From positions 38,883-102,882 of the forward strand of contig NZ_JACJPX010000027.1 in assembly GCF_014696315.1 (NCBI RefSeq): a stretch of DNA of 64,000 bases, in the 5' to 3' direction. This document shows, one piece after another, positions 39,350 through 48,633 of the stretch; within the stretch, counting starts at the first letter, position 1, and every line of letters begins with the position of its first letter. The notes beneath the pieces were generated by a model. The model worked only from the letters and a program-made list of their open reading frames with translations, did no database searches and was not told the DNA's origin. The DNA is from Calothrix membranacea FACHB-236. GTDB taxonomy: Bacteria > Cyanobacteriota > Cyanobacteriia > Cyanobacteriales > Nostocaceae. Made by a program: the position numbers and the translations under genes.

Positions 39350-40429
39350 TTATTTATTTTTAACCTGACTTTTTGCCTGTTCTAAAGCTATTTCTTTAAT
39401 GGCTTGATAGGAATTCACATTGGCAGTGCCTTCAATAGCTTTTACGGCTAAATCTTGCACTTGTTTGAGAGCCGATTCTAGTTGTTTAGTCAGGTTTTGT
39501 AGACGCGTATCTTGATTAGTAATAGTCTGTTCTAGAGATTGTAATCTCTGTTCATAAAAACGCTTCTGTCCTTCTACTTCTTTGCTGTATAAATCTGACT
39601 TAATCTTAGCTTGGTAATAGGCAATACCTTTACCTTCTTCTGTAGCTTTTTTAATAGCAGCTTCCTTATCTTTAGGGAAGACTTCAACTTTAACTTTTAA
39701 CTCTTCAAACTGCTTTTCTCGTTCTGCGATCGCCTTCTCTCTTTCATTCCATTGTTTTTCGGTTTCTTGCTGAAATTCTTCTAGTTGTTGGTTTAATTCT
39801 TTTTGCTGCTGCTCATATTCATCCTTTTGCAATTTTCGCTGCAGTTCTAAACTATATTTGTATTCAGCTTCATCTCGTTGCCGAGTTTTTTTGAGATTGT
39901 CATCTCGTTCTTTAATTAATCTATTATTATCATCTTGCTCTTTTAACCAAGCTTTTCTCTGCTCATCTATTTCCTGTAATAAGACTTCTTTGCGCTCAGT
40001 AAACTCTTCTTGATAAGCCTTAGAATTTTCTTCATAGCTGGTAATGAGAGTATCTAAGATATCTTCTGAAATTTCTAAATTATGTAATTGCTTAAGTTCT
40101 GCAACTTCCTTTTCTACAGCTTCTCTAATTTCTGCTAATTTTGAAGCTTGTGTAGTTAGCTGTTCAGATAATTCATTCGCCGCACTACCAAAGCCTAACT
40201 GGATTTTAGCTAGACTTTCAATTGTATAATTCATCTTTTGCTGAACTGTAGATGGCGCATTCATAATTGGTTTTGGCTCCACTTTTGGCTTTTCTTTAGT
40301 TACAGCTTGTGCTTCTTTTACCGTTTGGGTAAGCTGTGATTTAACGGCTGCTGTCTCTTTTGCTAATTCTTCATAAGCTTGAAGAATTTCAGCTTTAGTA
40401 TTTTTATCTGTTGGTTTTTTAGCTACCAC
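39350..40429 (-). CDS. Coiled-coil-rich protein, paralogue A
   Basis: 359 residues. The start is a GTG at 40429, chosen for the GGAGG six bases upstream. Residues ~1-65 are charged with a Pro-rich linker (KEKPKVEPKPIMNAP); from ~70 onward the protein is almost one continuous coiled coil with strong heptads (LQKDEYEQQQKELNQQLEEFQQE). No enzyme motif or membrane span is seen. It aligns end to end with the protein encoded just upstream, including LGFGSAANELSEQL and the C-terminal LQSLEQTI...LESALKQVQDLAVKA. It may be a filament-forming coiled-coil-rich protein of the kind found in Anabaena, but I cannot tie it to a named one. Confidence 0.75.
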   Translation of the reverse strand: MVAKKPTDKNTKAEILQAYEELAKETAAVKSQLTQTVKEAQAVTKEKPKVEPKPIMNAPSTVQQKMNYTIESLAKIQLGFGSAANELSEQLTTQASKLAEIREAVEKEVAELKQLHNLEISEDILDTLITSYEENSKAYQEEFTERKEVLLQEIDEQRKAWLKEQDDNNRLIKERDDNLKKTRQRDEAEYKYSLELQRKLQKDEYEQQQKELNQQLEEFQQETEKQWNEREKAIAEREKQFEELKVKVEVFPKDKEAAIKKATEEGKGIAYYQAKIKSDLYSKEVEGQKRFYEQRLQSLEQTITNQDTRLQNLTKQLESALKQVQDLAVKAIEGTANVNSYQAIKEIALEQAKSQVKNK

Positions 40430-40485
40430 AACAAACCTCCATTATTCCAAAGACTATTTTCATGGCAACGGACAAAAATTAATTA

Positions 40486-41469
40486 CTATTTATTATTAGA
40501 ACTGTCAAACGCTCTCATTGCCAAATCTTGCGCTTGTTTTAATGCAGTTTGCAGTTGAGCCGAAATTCCTTCTATTTGCTCAGCTTGCTTCTTAATTGTT
40601 TCTTCTAAAGATTGGATTTTTAATTCGTAACTCTGTTTGCTAGATTCCCAATCTTTTTCAAATAAATCTGCTTCTACTTTCGCCTTTTGACTAGTGTCTT
40701 TAATTGCTTCTTCCCTAGCTTTCTTAACTGCTTCTTCCAACTCGTTAGGAAATGCTGCAACTTTTTGCTGATATTCTGTAAACAAAGCTTGACGTTCGGT
40801 CAGAATTTTTTCCCGTTCAGCCCAATTTTTCTCTTTCTGCTGAGTAGATTCTTGAATTTCTCGTTCTAGTTTGCGCTTCTTCTCTTCATAAGCATCAGTA
40901 GTTAGTTTTCTATTTGTTTCCAACTTATACTGATATTCTTCTGTTTCTGTCCCACGTTGTTTAGCTAATAAATCATTGTAGACTTCTAGTGCTTCTTCGT
41001 ATTCAGATTGGTCTTTCTGCCACTCTTTACGCCTAATTGTAATTTCTTTTTCTAGCGCTTCTCTCTTACTGGTAATTTCTTGTTCTAGTACTCTTAACCT
41101 TTCTTGGTGTTCCTGAGTTAAAATATCTAAAGCATCCGCGACAATTCTAATTTGCCGAAGGTCTTTTAATTGCAGATTGGCAATTTCTATACCTCTATTT
41201 AATTCATCTAATTTAGAATTCTCTTTGGCTAATTTTTCTGATAGTGCAATGACAATGCTGCCAAACTCTAATTGTAAATCAGCTAAACCTTTAACAATAC
41301 TATCAACAGTGTATGTAGAAGCAGTAGCCAGAATTTCTTGGTTTTTTACCTTTTCGGCTTCTTCTTGTTTAGTAGCTATTTTTAAGTCTAATTTTTTTCT
41401 CTCTGTAAGGATTTCCTGAAATGCTTGCACTATTTGTTGTTTACTATCTTTGACTGCAACCGTAGTCAT
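40486..41469 (-). CDS. Coiled-coil-rich protein, paralogue B
   Basis: 327 residues from the ATG at 41469, which has a GGAG about 8 bases upstream; the open frame runs 15 codons further back. Residues ~20-327 are predicted long coiled coil (LRVLEQEITSKREALEKEITIRRKEW). Shared with paralogue A: LQLEFGSIVIALSEKLAKENSKL, TEEYQYKLETNRKLTTDAYEEKKRKLEREI, and LETQI-like C-terminus ending LKQAQDLAMRAFDSSN. The two genes are 56 bp apart on the same strand, so they are co-transcribed and may make a heteromeric filament. Functions such as cell shape or septum organisation are possibilities only. Confidence 0.75.
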   Translation of the reverse strand: MTTVAVKDSKQQIVQAFQEILTERKKLDLKIATKQEEAEKVKNQEILATASTYTVDSIVKGLADLQLEFGSIVIALSEKLAKENSKLDELNRGIEIANLQLKDLRQIRIVADALDILTQEHQERLRVLEQEITSKREALEKEITIRRKEWQKDQSEYEEALEVYNDLLAKQRGTETEEYQYKLETNRKLTTDAYEEKKRKLEREIQESTQQKEKNWAEREKILTERQALFTEYQQKVAAFPNELEEAVKKAREEAIKDTSQKAKVEADLFEKDWESSKQSYELKIQSLEETIKKQAEQIEGISAQLQTALKQAQDLAMRAFDSSNNK

Positions 41470-41942
41470 ACTCCAACTCCTTAAACAAGCAATAATTTGT
41501 GTGTAGCCAGTCATACTCTGACTTACTCTATGCAGACATCAGAGTAGCCTAAAAATAAGGGTTTTTCACCCAGTGTAAATGCTGAAAGAAGCATCAAAAG
41601 ACACTTACAAATTCCCTAAATCATCTGTAACGAGTGCCTTTGTTGTCTTAGGGTAGAATTTTAGGGCAATAGTATTTTTGTACTATAGCTAATAGTACTG
41701 AAAAAAATCTGCTATTGTCAAGAAGTAAATGCAGGTATACAAAAATTTCAAGATATCAAGTTACTGCAAATACTCTTGTCAGCTTGTAGGCGCAGTGCTT
41801 TATAATATGTTGGTTTCTGTGATTTATGTTACGTTTTACAAACTAGGGCACAATCTCCAGGGTGTAAATTCACTGAAACTTAAATAATTGATTCAATCAT
41901 CATCTTGATAGCTGCACAGACACAAAAATTTTGTGATATCTA
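41470..41942. other. Spacer upstream of sphR
   Basis: 473 bases without a gene. It should hold divergent promoters for the coiled-coil pair and for sphR. I do not find the TTAACC repeats of a Pho box here, so autoregulation of sphR by its own box is not supported. Confidence 0.45.
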
Positions 41943-42695
41943 ATGTACACTAGCGAATCTACCAAGTTTCCTGCCAAAGCGGATATAGGGCAAACAAGCC
42001 GCATTCTAGTAGTAGAAGATGAAGAATTAATCCGAGAAATGCTATTGGTAGCACTAGAAGGTGAAGGCTATGAGGTCGTAACTGCTACTGATGGGCGATC
42101 GGCGGTGGAATATATCAAAAATTTTGAACCCAATTCTGGGGAGCTTTCCTTTGATTTGGTAATTCTAGATTTAATGCTGCCCCAAATTAATGGATTAGAT
42201 ATTTGCCGCTTACTTCGTCATCAAGGAAACCCAGTACCGATTTTGATGCTGAGTGCCAAGGGTAGTGAAACTGACCGCGTATTGGGTTTAGAAGTGGGAG
42301 CAGATGATTATCTGACCAAACCCTTTAGTATGCGGGAATTAGTTGCTCGTTGTCGCGCTTTACTTCGTCGTCAGCGCTTCAGTACTTTGCCGCAAATACC
42401 GATACTTAAGTACAAGGATGTAAGTTTAAATCCTCAAGAGTGTCGCGTGTTAGTTCGCGGTCAAGAGGTGAGCCTATCACCAAAAGAGTTTCGTCTCCTA
42501 GAACTGTTTATGAGTTATGCTCGTCGAGTATGGTCGCGGGAACAGTTGCTAGATCAGGTTTGGGGGCCAGATTTTGTAGGCGATAGTAAAACTGTAGATG
42601 TCCACATCCGTTGGCTACGAGAAAAATTAGAATTAGACCCCAGTCGTCCTGAATACATTGTGACTGTCAGAGGTTTTGGCTATAGATTTGGATAA
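41943..42695 (+). CDS. sphR: Phosphate response regulator SphR
   Basis: 250 residues. An OmpR/PhoB-type regulator: receiver domain (~20-140) with the acidic pocket VVEDEE, phospho-Asp in VILDLMLPQ and the Lys in YLTKPFS; winged-helix domain (~150-250) with VSLSPKEFRLLELF, SREQLLDQVWG and TVDVHIRWLREKLE. The order SphR-SphS-PhoU marks it as the phosphate-starvation regulator that binds Pho boxes. One such box is visible 24 kb away at 17873. The N-terminal ~20 residues before the receiver are an extra tail. OmpR-family paralogues (RpaB, ManR) lack this neighbourhood. Confidence 0.9.
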   Translation: MYTSESTKFPAKADIGQTSRILVVEDEELIREMLLVALEGEGYEVVTATDGRSAVEYIKNFEPNSGELSFDLVILDLMLPQINGLDICRLLRHQGNPVPILMLSAKGSETDRVLGLEVGADDYLTKPFSMRELVARCRALLRRQRFSTLPQIPILKYKDVSLNPQECRVLVRGQEVSLSPKEFRLLELFMSYARRVWSREQLLDQVWGPDFVGDSKTVDVHIRWLREKLELDPSRPEYIVTVRGFGYRFG

Positions 42696-42748
42696 TTGCT
42701 CACGATAGTTGTTAGTTTTTAGTTGTGATCAAGCAACTAATGACTTAA

Positions 42749-44080
42749 ATGTTTTTATTGGGATTTTCTCTGGGTTTAGCGGTAGGGATTGGATTTTGGA
42801 TTTGGCAACAGGTTCAACTGAACCGCTATTTAGAGCGAGTACTTAAACCTTTCAATTCTCATTCTTCCAAAGTAGCGCTGCCTTTAATTCCTCGCTTACG
42901 GCAGGAAATTACAATGGTGAAGGAGCAGCGGCAAGATTTACAGCAGTCCCTAGAAACTTATCAAGAATTGCTGGATTTCGCACCATTGGGGTATTTGCAA
43001 GTGGATGAAGAGAATCAACTGCTGTGGTGCAATCAACAGGCTAGAGAAATATTATATTTGGAGCGTTGGCAACCAGGACAAGTGCGTTTGTTGCTGGAGT
43101 TAGTGCGTTCTTATGAACTTGATCGCTTGATTGAGCAAACTCGTGATTGCCAACAACCAAGGGTAAAAGAGTGGGTGTTTCACCCCCCTTGTGAGAACCC
43201 AGCAGCAATGTTAGAAATAAAGTCTCTGGCTGTACGGGCATCTAGCTTTCCCTTATCTAAGGGACAAGTGGGAGTATTTTTAGAAAATCGCCAACCCCTG
43301 CTGGATATGAATCAAGTAAGAGATCGTTCTTTTTCTGATTTAGCCCACGAACTCAGAACACCCCTGACTTCGATTCGTCTGGTTGTGGAAACTTTACAAA
43401 ATCGCTTAGAACCACCTTTAAATCGTTGGGTTAACCGCTTGATGCAAGAAGTTGATCGGTTGATTAACTTGGTGCAAGGTTGGCTAGAGCTGACTCAAAT
43501 GGAAACAGATCCCAGTATTCGATTGCAGCAGGAAGCTGTAGAAGTGCGATCGCTCATTACATCTGTTTGGGAAACTTTAGAACCATTGGCACAAAAGCAG
43601 GATCTTCATCTTAAATATTCTGGGGCAGAAAACCTGTGGATTAAGGCAGATCGTTCGCGCATATACCAAGTTTTTCTCAACTTGCTAGATAACAGCATCA
43701 AATACAGTCCGCCTTGCACAACTATTGAAGTCCAAACCGAAATACTATCAACCAAAGACAGTCTCCCGAAAAATTCTCCTCTCCCAGCACTGGAAATCAA
43801 CATCATTGATTGCGGCGTTGGTTTTGCAGAAGTAGATTTACCCCATGTTTTTGAGCGTTTTTATCGGGGAGATCAATCACGGGCGCGCGATCCCGTAGAA
43901 GACAGTAATTCCACCACTGCGATCGTTGGTAGTGGTTTGGGTTTAGCGATCGTGCGACAAATTGTCCTCGCTCATGGAGGTTCAATCAAAGCCATGAATC
44001 ATCCAGAAACAGGCGGTGCGTGGATACAACTACACTTCCCACAGATGATGGCAAATACGCCAAGCCAAGACTATAGTTAA
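42749..44080 (+). CDS. sphS: Phosphate sensor histidine kinase SphS
   Basis: 443 residues. A single N-terminal hydrophobic segment (FLLGFSLGLAVGIGFWIW), a helical linker, a PAS domain (~70-180, LDFAPLGYLQVDEENQLLWCN), HisKA with the phospho-accepting His in FSDLAHELRTPLTSIR, and an HATPase domain with NLLDNSIKYSP, IIDCGVGF and GSGLGLAIVRQIV. Like other SphS proteins it has no large periplasmic sensor, so it must receive its signal from partners such as PhoU and the Pst transporter. It follows sphR by 53 bp and precedes phoU by 30 bp, consistent with one operon. Confidence 0.9.
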   Translation: MFLLGFSLGLAVGIGFWIWQQVQLNRYLERVLKPFNSHSSKVALPLIPRLRQEITMVKEQRQDLQQSLETYQELLDFAPLGYLQVDEENQLLWCNQQAREILYLERWQPGQVRLLLELVRSYELDRLIEQTRDCQQPRVKEWVFHPPCENPAAMLEIKSLAVRASSFPLSKGQVGVFLENRQPLLDMNQVRDRSFSDLAHELRTPLTSIRLVVETLQNRLEPPLNRWVNRLMQEVDRLINLVQGWLELTQMETDPSIRLQQEAVEVRSLITSVWETLEPLAQKQDLHLKYSGAENLWIKADRSRIYQVFLNLLDNSIKYSPPCTTIEVQTEILSTKDSLPKNSPLPALEINIIDCGVGFAEVDLPHVFERFYRGDQSRARDPVEDSNSTTAIVGSGLGLAIVRQIVLAHGGSIKAMNHPETGGAWIQLHFPQMMANTPSQDYS

Positions 44081-44110
44081 AAAAATATCTTCACGTTTGA
44101 AAATACAAGT

Positions 44111-44779
44111 GTGAAAGCTATCGTTTATCCTCCCAATCCCGATCCAACCCAGCTAGCACGTGCTATTAGGCGCTTAGAGCGTGATGTATTACGCATGGGT
44201 GCTTTGGTGGAACAATCGTTTCGTCTGAGCCACCAAGCGTTATTTGCGCGCAACTTAACAGCAGCTGAGGAACTTCCTCAATTAGATAAAAAAATTGATC
44301 GCTTTTATAGACAAATAGAGTCAGATTGTACAGCAATCATGACATTACAAGCACCAACGGCCCAAGATTTGCGGCACTTGAGTGCTTTTATGCAGCTAGT
44401 GCGAGATTTAGAGCGGATTGGGGATTATGCTGAAGATCTAGCTGACATTGCCATTAAACTTTTTCCTTATCCGCCTCATGCTTCTTTACCAGAGATTGCT
44501 GTCATGTCTCACCATGCTCAAGCCATGTTAGCAACTAGTTTGGTGGCTTTAGCAGATTTAGATGAAGCAGGTGGAAGGAGTATCCAGCATTTAGATGATG
44601 CTGTTGATAATGCCTATGAACGCCTCTATAACACTTTAGCCTTCCAAAAAGATGTTCCTGGTGTAGTCGAACCCATTGTCCTTTTAGCTTTGGCAATTCG
44701 CTGTTTGGAACGTATGGCAGATCATGCTACTAACATTGGTCAACGAGTAGCATATATCGTTACAGGTCAACGCTATTAA
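44111..44779 (+). CDS. phoU: Phosphate signalling protein PhoU
   Basis: 222 residues, beginning with GTG at 44111. Two PhoU three-helix bundles are seen, with the metal-binding motifs AFMQLVRDLERIGDYAEDLADIA and ALAIRCLERMADHATNIGQRV. PhoU keeps SphS in its off state when phosphate is plentiful and links it to the Pst transporter. The placement after sphR and sphS, 30 bp from the latter, is the expected one for cyanobacteria. A strong terminator follows at 44801-44846. Confidence 0.94.
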   Translation: MKAIVYPPNPDPTQLARAIRRLERDVLRMGALVEQSFRLSHQALFARNLTAAEELPQLDKKIDRFYRQIESDCTAIMTLQAPTAQDLRHLSAFMQLVRDLERIGDYAEDLADIAIKLFPYPPHASLPEIAVMSHHAQAMLATSLVALADLDEAGGRSIQHLDDAVDNAYERLYNTLAFQKDVPGVVEPIVLLALAIRCLERMADHATNIGQRVAYIVTGQRY

Positions 44780-44800
44780 TTAGAACTACAAATTAACTAA

Positions 44801-44846
44801 ATTAGGGATTGGCAATTCATGTTACTTGCGAATCCCTAATTTTTTT
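44801..44846 (+). terminator. Terminator of sphR-sphS-phoU
   Basis: ATTAGGGATT (44801-44810) pairs with AATCCCTAAT (44831-44840) over a 20-base loop, followed by six T. It stands 22 bp after phoU. Confidence 0.8.
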
Positions 44847-44884
44847 AGATGCATGATAGGGTAGCAACCCTGAAAATAGTGTCA

Positions 44885-45235
44885 GGACTGACGCAAGCAA
44901 AATTTGTCATTGCGACTGGAACGTAATGTATGGAAGCAATCCCATAATTTTAGGCGATTACGTTGCTACTGTTGTAATGACGGAATTCCGTGACTTTTAC
45001 GCAAAATTAATTACAGTCATTGCGATCGCAGCGTAAAGCCTTCTCCTGTCGGAGACGCTACGCGAACGGCATAGCTTCGCTTAACGCGTAGCGTCTCGTT
45101 CGCGCTAGCGTTGCGTAGCAAAGAGAAGCAATCTCAACCCTTGCGATTGCTACCCTGCGGGAACGCTACGCGAACATTCCGCTCTGCTCCATACCCTTCG
45201 GGAACGCCAAGGGCGAACGCAATGACATTGTGTAA
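44885..45235. repeat. Composite cyanobacterial repeat block
   Basis: The block is made of two incomplete copies of a unit that begins GTCATTGCGA and ends AGCAATC, with insertions of GCTACGCGAA-type palindromes. The clearest is a 13-bp inverted repeat GAGACGCTACGCG (45052-45064) / CGCGTAGCGTCTC (45085-45097). GGGAACGCTACGCGAAC recurs near 45160. Such elements are widespread in Nostocales spacers and look like repeats nested inside other repeats. Confidence 0.8.
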
Positions 45236-45874
45236 TTAATTTTGTTTAACTACTGATGAAGCGCATTTTGGCAAAGCTAATCAAAAAATTAATTATCAAA
45301 GTTAGCTGGCTAACATAGATTTCACTAAAAGCTTACCTATTCTTAAACTTATAACCTTAGAGTTAAGCAAAGATAGTAATAAATAGTTACATAAATAACT
45401 CAGTAGTCCTTTTGTTGTCTTATATAAAACTGTGAGAAAACAGCAGCTATAAAAAGTCAAGCTCAATTTAGTACATTAAAAATATGTATAATTTTTTATA
45501 TTATATCAATACTGCTGAATGAAATTCAAGGATTAATTTTTAGTCTTCTCTACAATGATTCTATTGAGTTTTATCTATATTCTGAATTAGTTAAGCAAAT
45601 AGATTACTTGCAAGATGTATAAATTTAGCTAACCAAAAAGCACTAATATTAAAGTTGAACGGGAAATAAAAATATATCAATAGAAATAAATATCTAAACC
45701 ATCATTTATTGTTATAGGTTATTGATTTTATTTTGAAATTATCACCCATATAACTCATTAAAAATAACGAATTAGGTTGCCCAAAAATTAAATTACTGCT
45801 TGGTGACCAACGCTCAAAATTATGTTGGCTATGTTTCTATCAAGCACTCTTACTGTAGCAAAACCACCTTCTGA

Positions 45875-46483
45875 ATGTATACTAAAATTTCTGCCTCAGA
45901 CTCTGCTATTACATCTCATAATTCCACTATCCATGAACAGTTAACCCAAAGGCTCTTTACTCGTCGGCAAGTTATTCCTCCACGTAATGAGGTTCTGTGG
46001 CGCATAGAACGTGGAGCCGTTAGGACTTTAACTTGGAGTGAAGACGGAACATTTATCACTTTGGGTTATTGGGGGCCAGGTGATATAGTCGGTTATCCTT
46101 TGTCTAAAGTGAAACCATACCAAATAGAATCTTTAACGAGTGTTGAAGTAAGTGTAGTACCGCCTCATGTTTGGTATCAAGATATTGATGCTTTATTATC
46201 CCATATTCAACAAGCAGAAGAGCTATTAAGCATAGTACATCGTAAACCAATGTCACTGCGCTTGTGGCAATTTTTAGTATGGCTAAGTGAAAAATTTGGT
46301 TGTGATGTAGAACAAGGTAAATTGCTTGATATTAATGTGACTCATCAAGAAATTGCAGAAGTTCTAAATACAACAAGAGTAACTGTAACACGACTTCTAC
46401 AACAATTTGAAGAAGAAGGAAAACTTTTGCGCCATAAGCGTCAAATCATTCTGCGATTGACGAATAAATTTATGAGAGAATAA
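45875..46483 (+). CDS. Crp/Fnr family transcriptional regulator
   Basis: 202 residues. A short beta-roll domain (~15-110, LWRIERGAVRTLTWSEDGTFITLGYWGPGDIVGYPLS) and a winged helix (~140-200) with VTHQEIAEVLNTTRVTVTRLLQQFEEEGKL. It lacks the Arg/Glu motif for cAMP binding, so another signal or none is used. The recognition segment TTRVTVTRLL is close to that of NtcA. The gene lies 109 bp upstream of the SLH porin on the same strand, and it may control it. The 1.1-kb upstream spacer is its likely control region. Confidence 0.8.
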   Translation: MYTKISASDSAITSHNSTIHEQLTQRLFTRRQVIPPRNEVLWRIERGAVRTLTWSEDGTFITLGYWGPGDIVGYPLSKVKPYQIESLTSVEVSVVPPHVWYQDIDALLSHIQQAEELLSIVHRKPMSLRLWQFLVWLSEKFGCDVEQGKLLDINVTHQEIAEVLNTTRVTVTRLLQQFEEEGKLLRHKRQIILRLTNKFMRE

Positions 46484-46592
46484 GGTAAAATAATTTTGCT
46501 TGGTTTGATAAAATCAATGCTGAATTAATTAAGTAAATTCCCTAGTTATAAAAATTTTAGGGAGCTTTACTAGGAGCTAATTAGTTTTAGGT

Positions 46593-48197
46593 GTGAGTAC
46601 AAGTAAAACAATGACAAAAGCATTCTGGAGTCTTTTAAAGATTAGTCCATTGGTTATGGCGGCTACATTTGTAGCTGCTAACAGTACCTTGGCTGCTGAA
46701 ATTAATGAACCTGTAAATGGTGTTACTCAGATCTCCCAAGAGTCCAACAGCATGGGGCAAGTGACATCAGTTTCACAGTTTTCTGATGTACAACCTACAG
46801 ATTGGGCATTCCAAGCTTTACAATCCCTCGTTGAACGCTATGGCTGTATTGCAGGTTATCCTAATGGCACTTATCGTGGTAACCGTGCTTTGACTCGTTA
46901 TGAATTCGCTGCAGGTTTGAACGCTTGTTTAGATCGGGTGAATGAGTTAATTGCTACAGCTACTGCTGACTTAGTAACTAAACAAGACTTAGCTACTTTA
47001 CAGCGCTTACAAGAAGAATTTTCGGCTGAATTAGCTACCTTACGTGGTCGTGTGGATTCTTTAGAAGCCCGGACTGCTGAACTAGAAGCAAATCAATTTT
47101 CCACAACAACTAAGCTAGTTGGGGAAGCAATTTTCAGCGTTTCTCAGCCTTTCGGTGATACAAGAGCTGACAATGGTAACCCCTTAAATGCCAATACTGC
47201 TTTCTCTGACCGAGTACGGCTGAATTTATACAGCAGCTTCACTGGCAAAGATCAGTTACAAATCCGCTTACAAGGTCGCAACACTATATCTAACCAGACT
47301 GTAACTGGTACCAACATGACCCGCTTAGGTTATGACGGTGGTACTAATAACAGTGTTGAAATTGATAAAATTAACTATGCTTTTAATTTCAGTGATGCAG
47401 TACGGATCAAGGTTGATGCTACTGGTGGTGAGTTGAATGAGAACGTTAATAATTTCAACCCTGACTTTGCTAGTTCTGGGAAAGGTGCTCTATCCCGTTA
47501 TGGACGTTTCAGCCCTATTTATCGCCAAGCTGCTGACGGTGCTGGTGTAACTGTTAACGTTAATCCTAAAGGCCCTTTAACATTTAGTGCTGCTTACTAC
47601 TCTCAAGGCACAAATGCTAGCAATCCGGCTGATGGTAGTGGTTTATTTGATGGTAGTAATACCTTCTTTGGGCAGGTAGCTTTCAAGCCTAACCAAGCTT
47701 TGAATGTGGGATTTAGTTATGCCCGTACTTATCAATCTACTCCCAACCTGTTCCAATCTACAGGTAGTGCCTTTGCTAATAATCCTTTTGGTGGTGCACG
47801 TACTGAAGCTAACCACTATGGTGTGCAAGCTACTTTCCAACTTAGTTCTCAATTAGCTTTGAGTGGTTGGGGTGGTTATACAACTGCGGATGCTGTAACT
47901 GGCCCCAGCAGAAGCGCAGATGTTTGGTATTGGGCAGCTTCCTTGGGTGTGAGAGACTTTGGTGCCAAAGGTAATGTTTTGGGTGTGATTTTTGGTCAAC
48001 CACCTAAAGTAACTGGTGGTAGTGGCGGTATTGGTTCAGAACAAACTACCTCTTATCATTTAGAGGGTCTTTATAAGCTGAATGTATCTGACAATATTCA
48101 AGTTACCCCAGGTTTGTTGGTCATCTTCAATCCAGAGAACAGAAATAATACAGATACCATTTACGTAGGTACTCTTCGTACTACGTTCTCGTTCTAA
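46593..48197 (+). CDS. SLH-domain outer-membrane porin (OprB-type)
   Basis: 534 residues starting at GTG 46593; ATG at 46611 is an alternative. A signal peptide (ISPLVMAATFVAANSTLAAE) is followed by one SLH domain (~60-115, FSDVQPTDWAFQALQSLVERY...), a coiled-coil spacer (LATLQRLQEEFSAELATLRGRV), and an OprB-like beta-barrel of about 350 residues ending in Phe (TLRTTFSF). The SLH part anchors the barrel to pyruvylated wall polysaccharide. These are the major outer-membrane porins of cyanobacteria, transporting small solutes; some family members are reported in iron uptake. Solute specificity cannot be read here. Confidence 0.9.
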   Translation: MSTSKTMTKAFWSLLKISPLVMAATFVAANSTLAAEINEPVNGVTQISQESNSMGQVTSVSQFSDVQPTDWAFQALQSLVERYGCIAGYPNGTYRGNRALTRYEFAAGLNACLDRVNELIATATADLVTKQDLATLQRLQEEFSAELATLRGRVDSLEARTAELEANQFSTTTKLVGEAIFSVSQPFGDTRADNGNPLNANTAFSDRVRLNLYSSFTGKDQLQIRLQGRNTISNQTVTGTNMTRLGYDGGTNNSVEIDKINYAFNFSDAVRIKVDATGGELNENVNNFNPDFASSGKGALSRYGRFSPIYRQAADGAGVTVNVNPKGPLTFSAAYYSQGTNASNPADGSGLFDGSNTFFGQVAFKPNQALNVGFSYARTYQSTPNLFQSTGSAFANNPFGGARTEANHYGVQATFQLSSQLALSGWGGYTTADAVTGPSRSADVWYWAASLGVRDFGAKGNVLGVIFGQPPKVTGGSGGIGSEQTTSYHLEGLYKLNVSDNIQVTPGLLVIFNPENRNNTDTIYVGTLRTTFSF

Positions 48198-48271
48198 TTT
48201 TGGTAATTGGTTAGCAGTAAGCTGTAGGGTGGGCATCTAGCTCATCCTCAAAGAGATTACAAAAATTTTTC

Positions 48272-48302
48272 TTCGTATTAAACTGTCCCGGGTTAATACG
48301 AA
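48272..48302 (-). terminator. Possible terminator of the minus-strand zinc-ribbon gene
   Basis: TTCGTATTAA (48272-48281) and TTAATACGAA (48293-48302) form a perfect 10-bp stem with an 11-base GC-rich loop. On the minus strand a GAAAAATTTTT tract follows. It lies 70 bp after the stop of the gene at 48373. Confidence 0.5.
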
Positions 48303-48335
48303 AAAATCATTAACCAAGTAAGTATCAAAACTTAT

Positions 48336-48356
48336 CCCGCCTTGAGGCGGGTTTTT
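48336..48356 (+). terminator. Porin terminator
   Basis: CCCGCC and GGCGGG pair over a TTGA loop, followed by five T (48352-48356). It lies 139 bp beyond the porin stop, on the + strand. Confidence 0.75.
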
Positions 48357-48372
48357 GTTTGCGGCAAAATGA

Positions 48373-48633
48373 CTATATAGGATTAATATCTCGTGGATTA
48401 GACATATCTGTTGGCGGGCGATCGCTACTCCAAGCCCACCATGCATAACCACAATGACAATTATAAAATTCCTGCCATTTGCGGCGATGGTCTTCTGTCA
48501 TCACAGGCGATCGCCGATTTAGCCACACTTGTAATGCTTCTCGGCTACTAGAGTTACAATTTGGACAGCAAAATTGATGAGCGTGAATTGCCTGATTCGT
48601 CCATTCAGGAGGGGTGGGGGCGAAAGCTTCCAT
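48373..48633 (-). CDS. Small zinc-ribbon protein
   Basis: About 86 residues from the ATG at 48633 (a TTG three codons earlier is possible). Two Cys pairs, HQFCCPNCNSSSREAL and FYNCHCGYAWWAWSSD, form a likely zinc ribbon; the Trp-rich C-terminus is typical of a cyanobacterial family of unknown function. It has no signal peptide. It is convergent with the porin and separated from it by two hairpins. Binding of nucleic acid or a protein partner is plausible. Confidence 0.65.
   Translation of the reverse strand: MEAFAPTPPEWTNQAIHAHQFCCPNCNSSSREALQVWLNRRSPVMTEDHRRKWQEFYNCHCGYAWWAWSSDRPPTDMSNPRDINPI

Larger units (their letters stand above)
44780..45874. other. 1.1-kb gene-free region
   Basis: No gene is visible. 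From left to right: the phoU terminator, a block of GTCATTGCGA...AGCAATC and GCTACGCGAA-type repeats (44885-45235), and then ~630 bases of AT-rich sequence up to the Crp gene. The AT-rich part is unusually long for this window and may carry the regulator's promoter or a small RNA. Confidence 0.5.
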
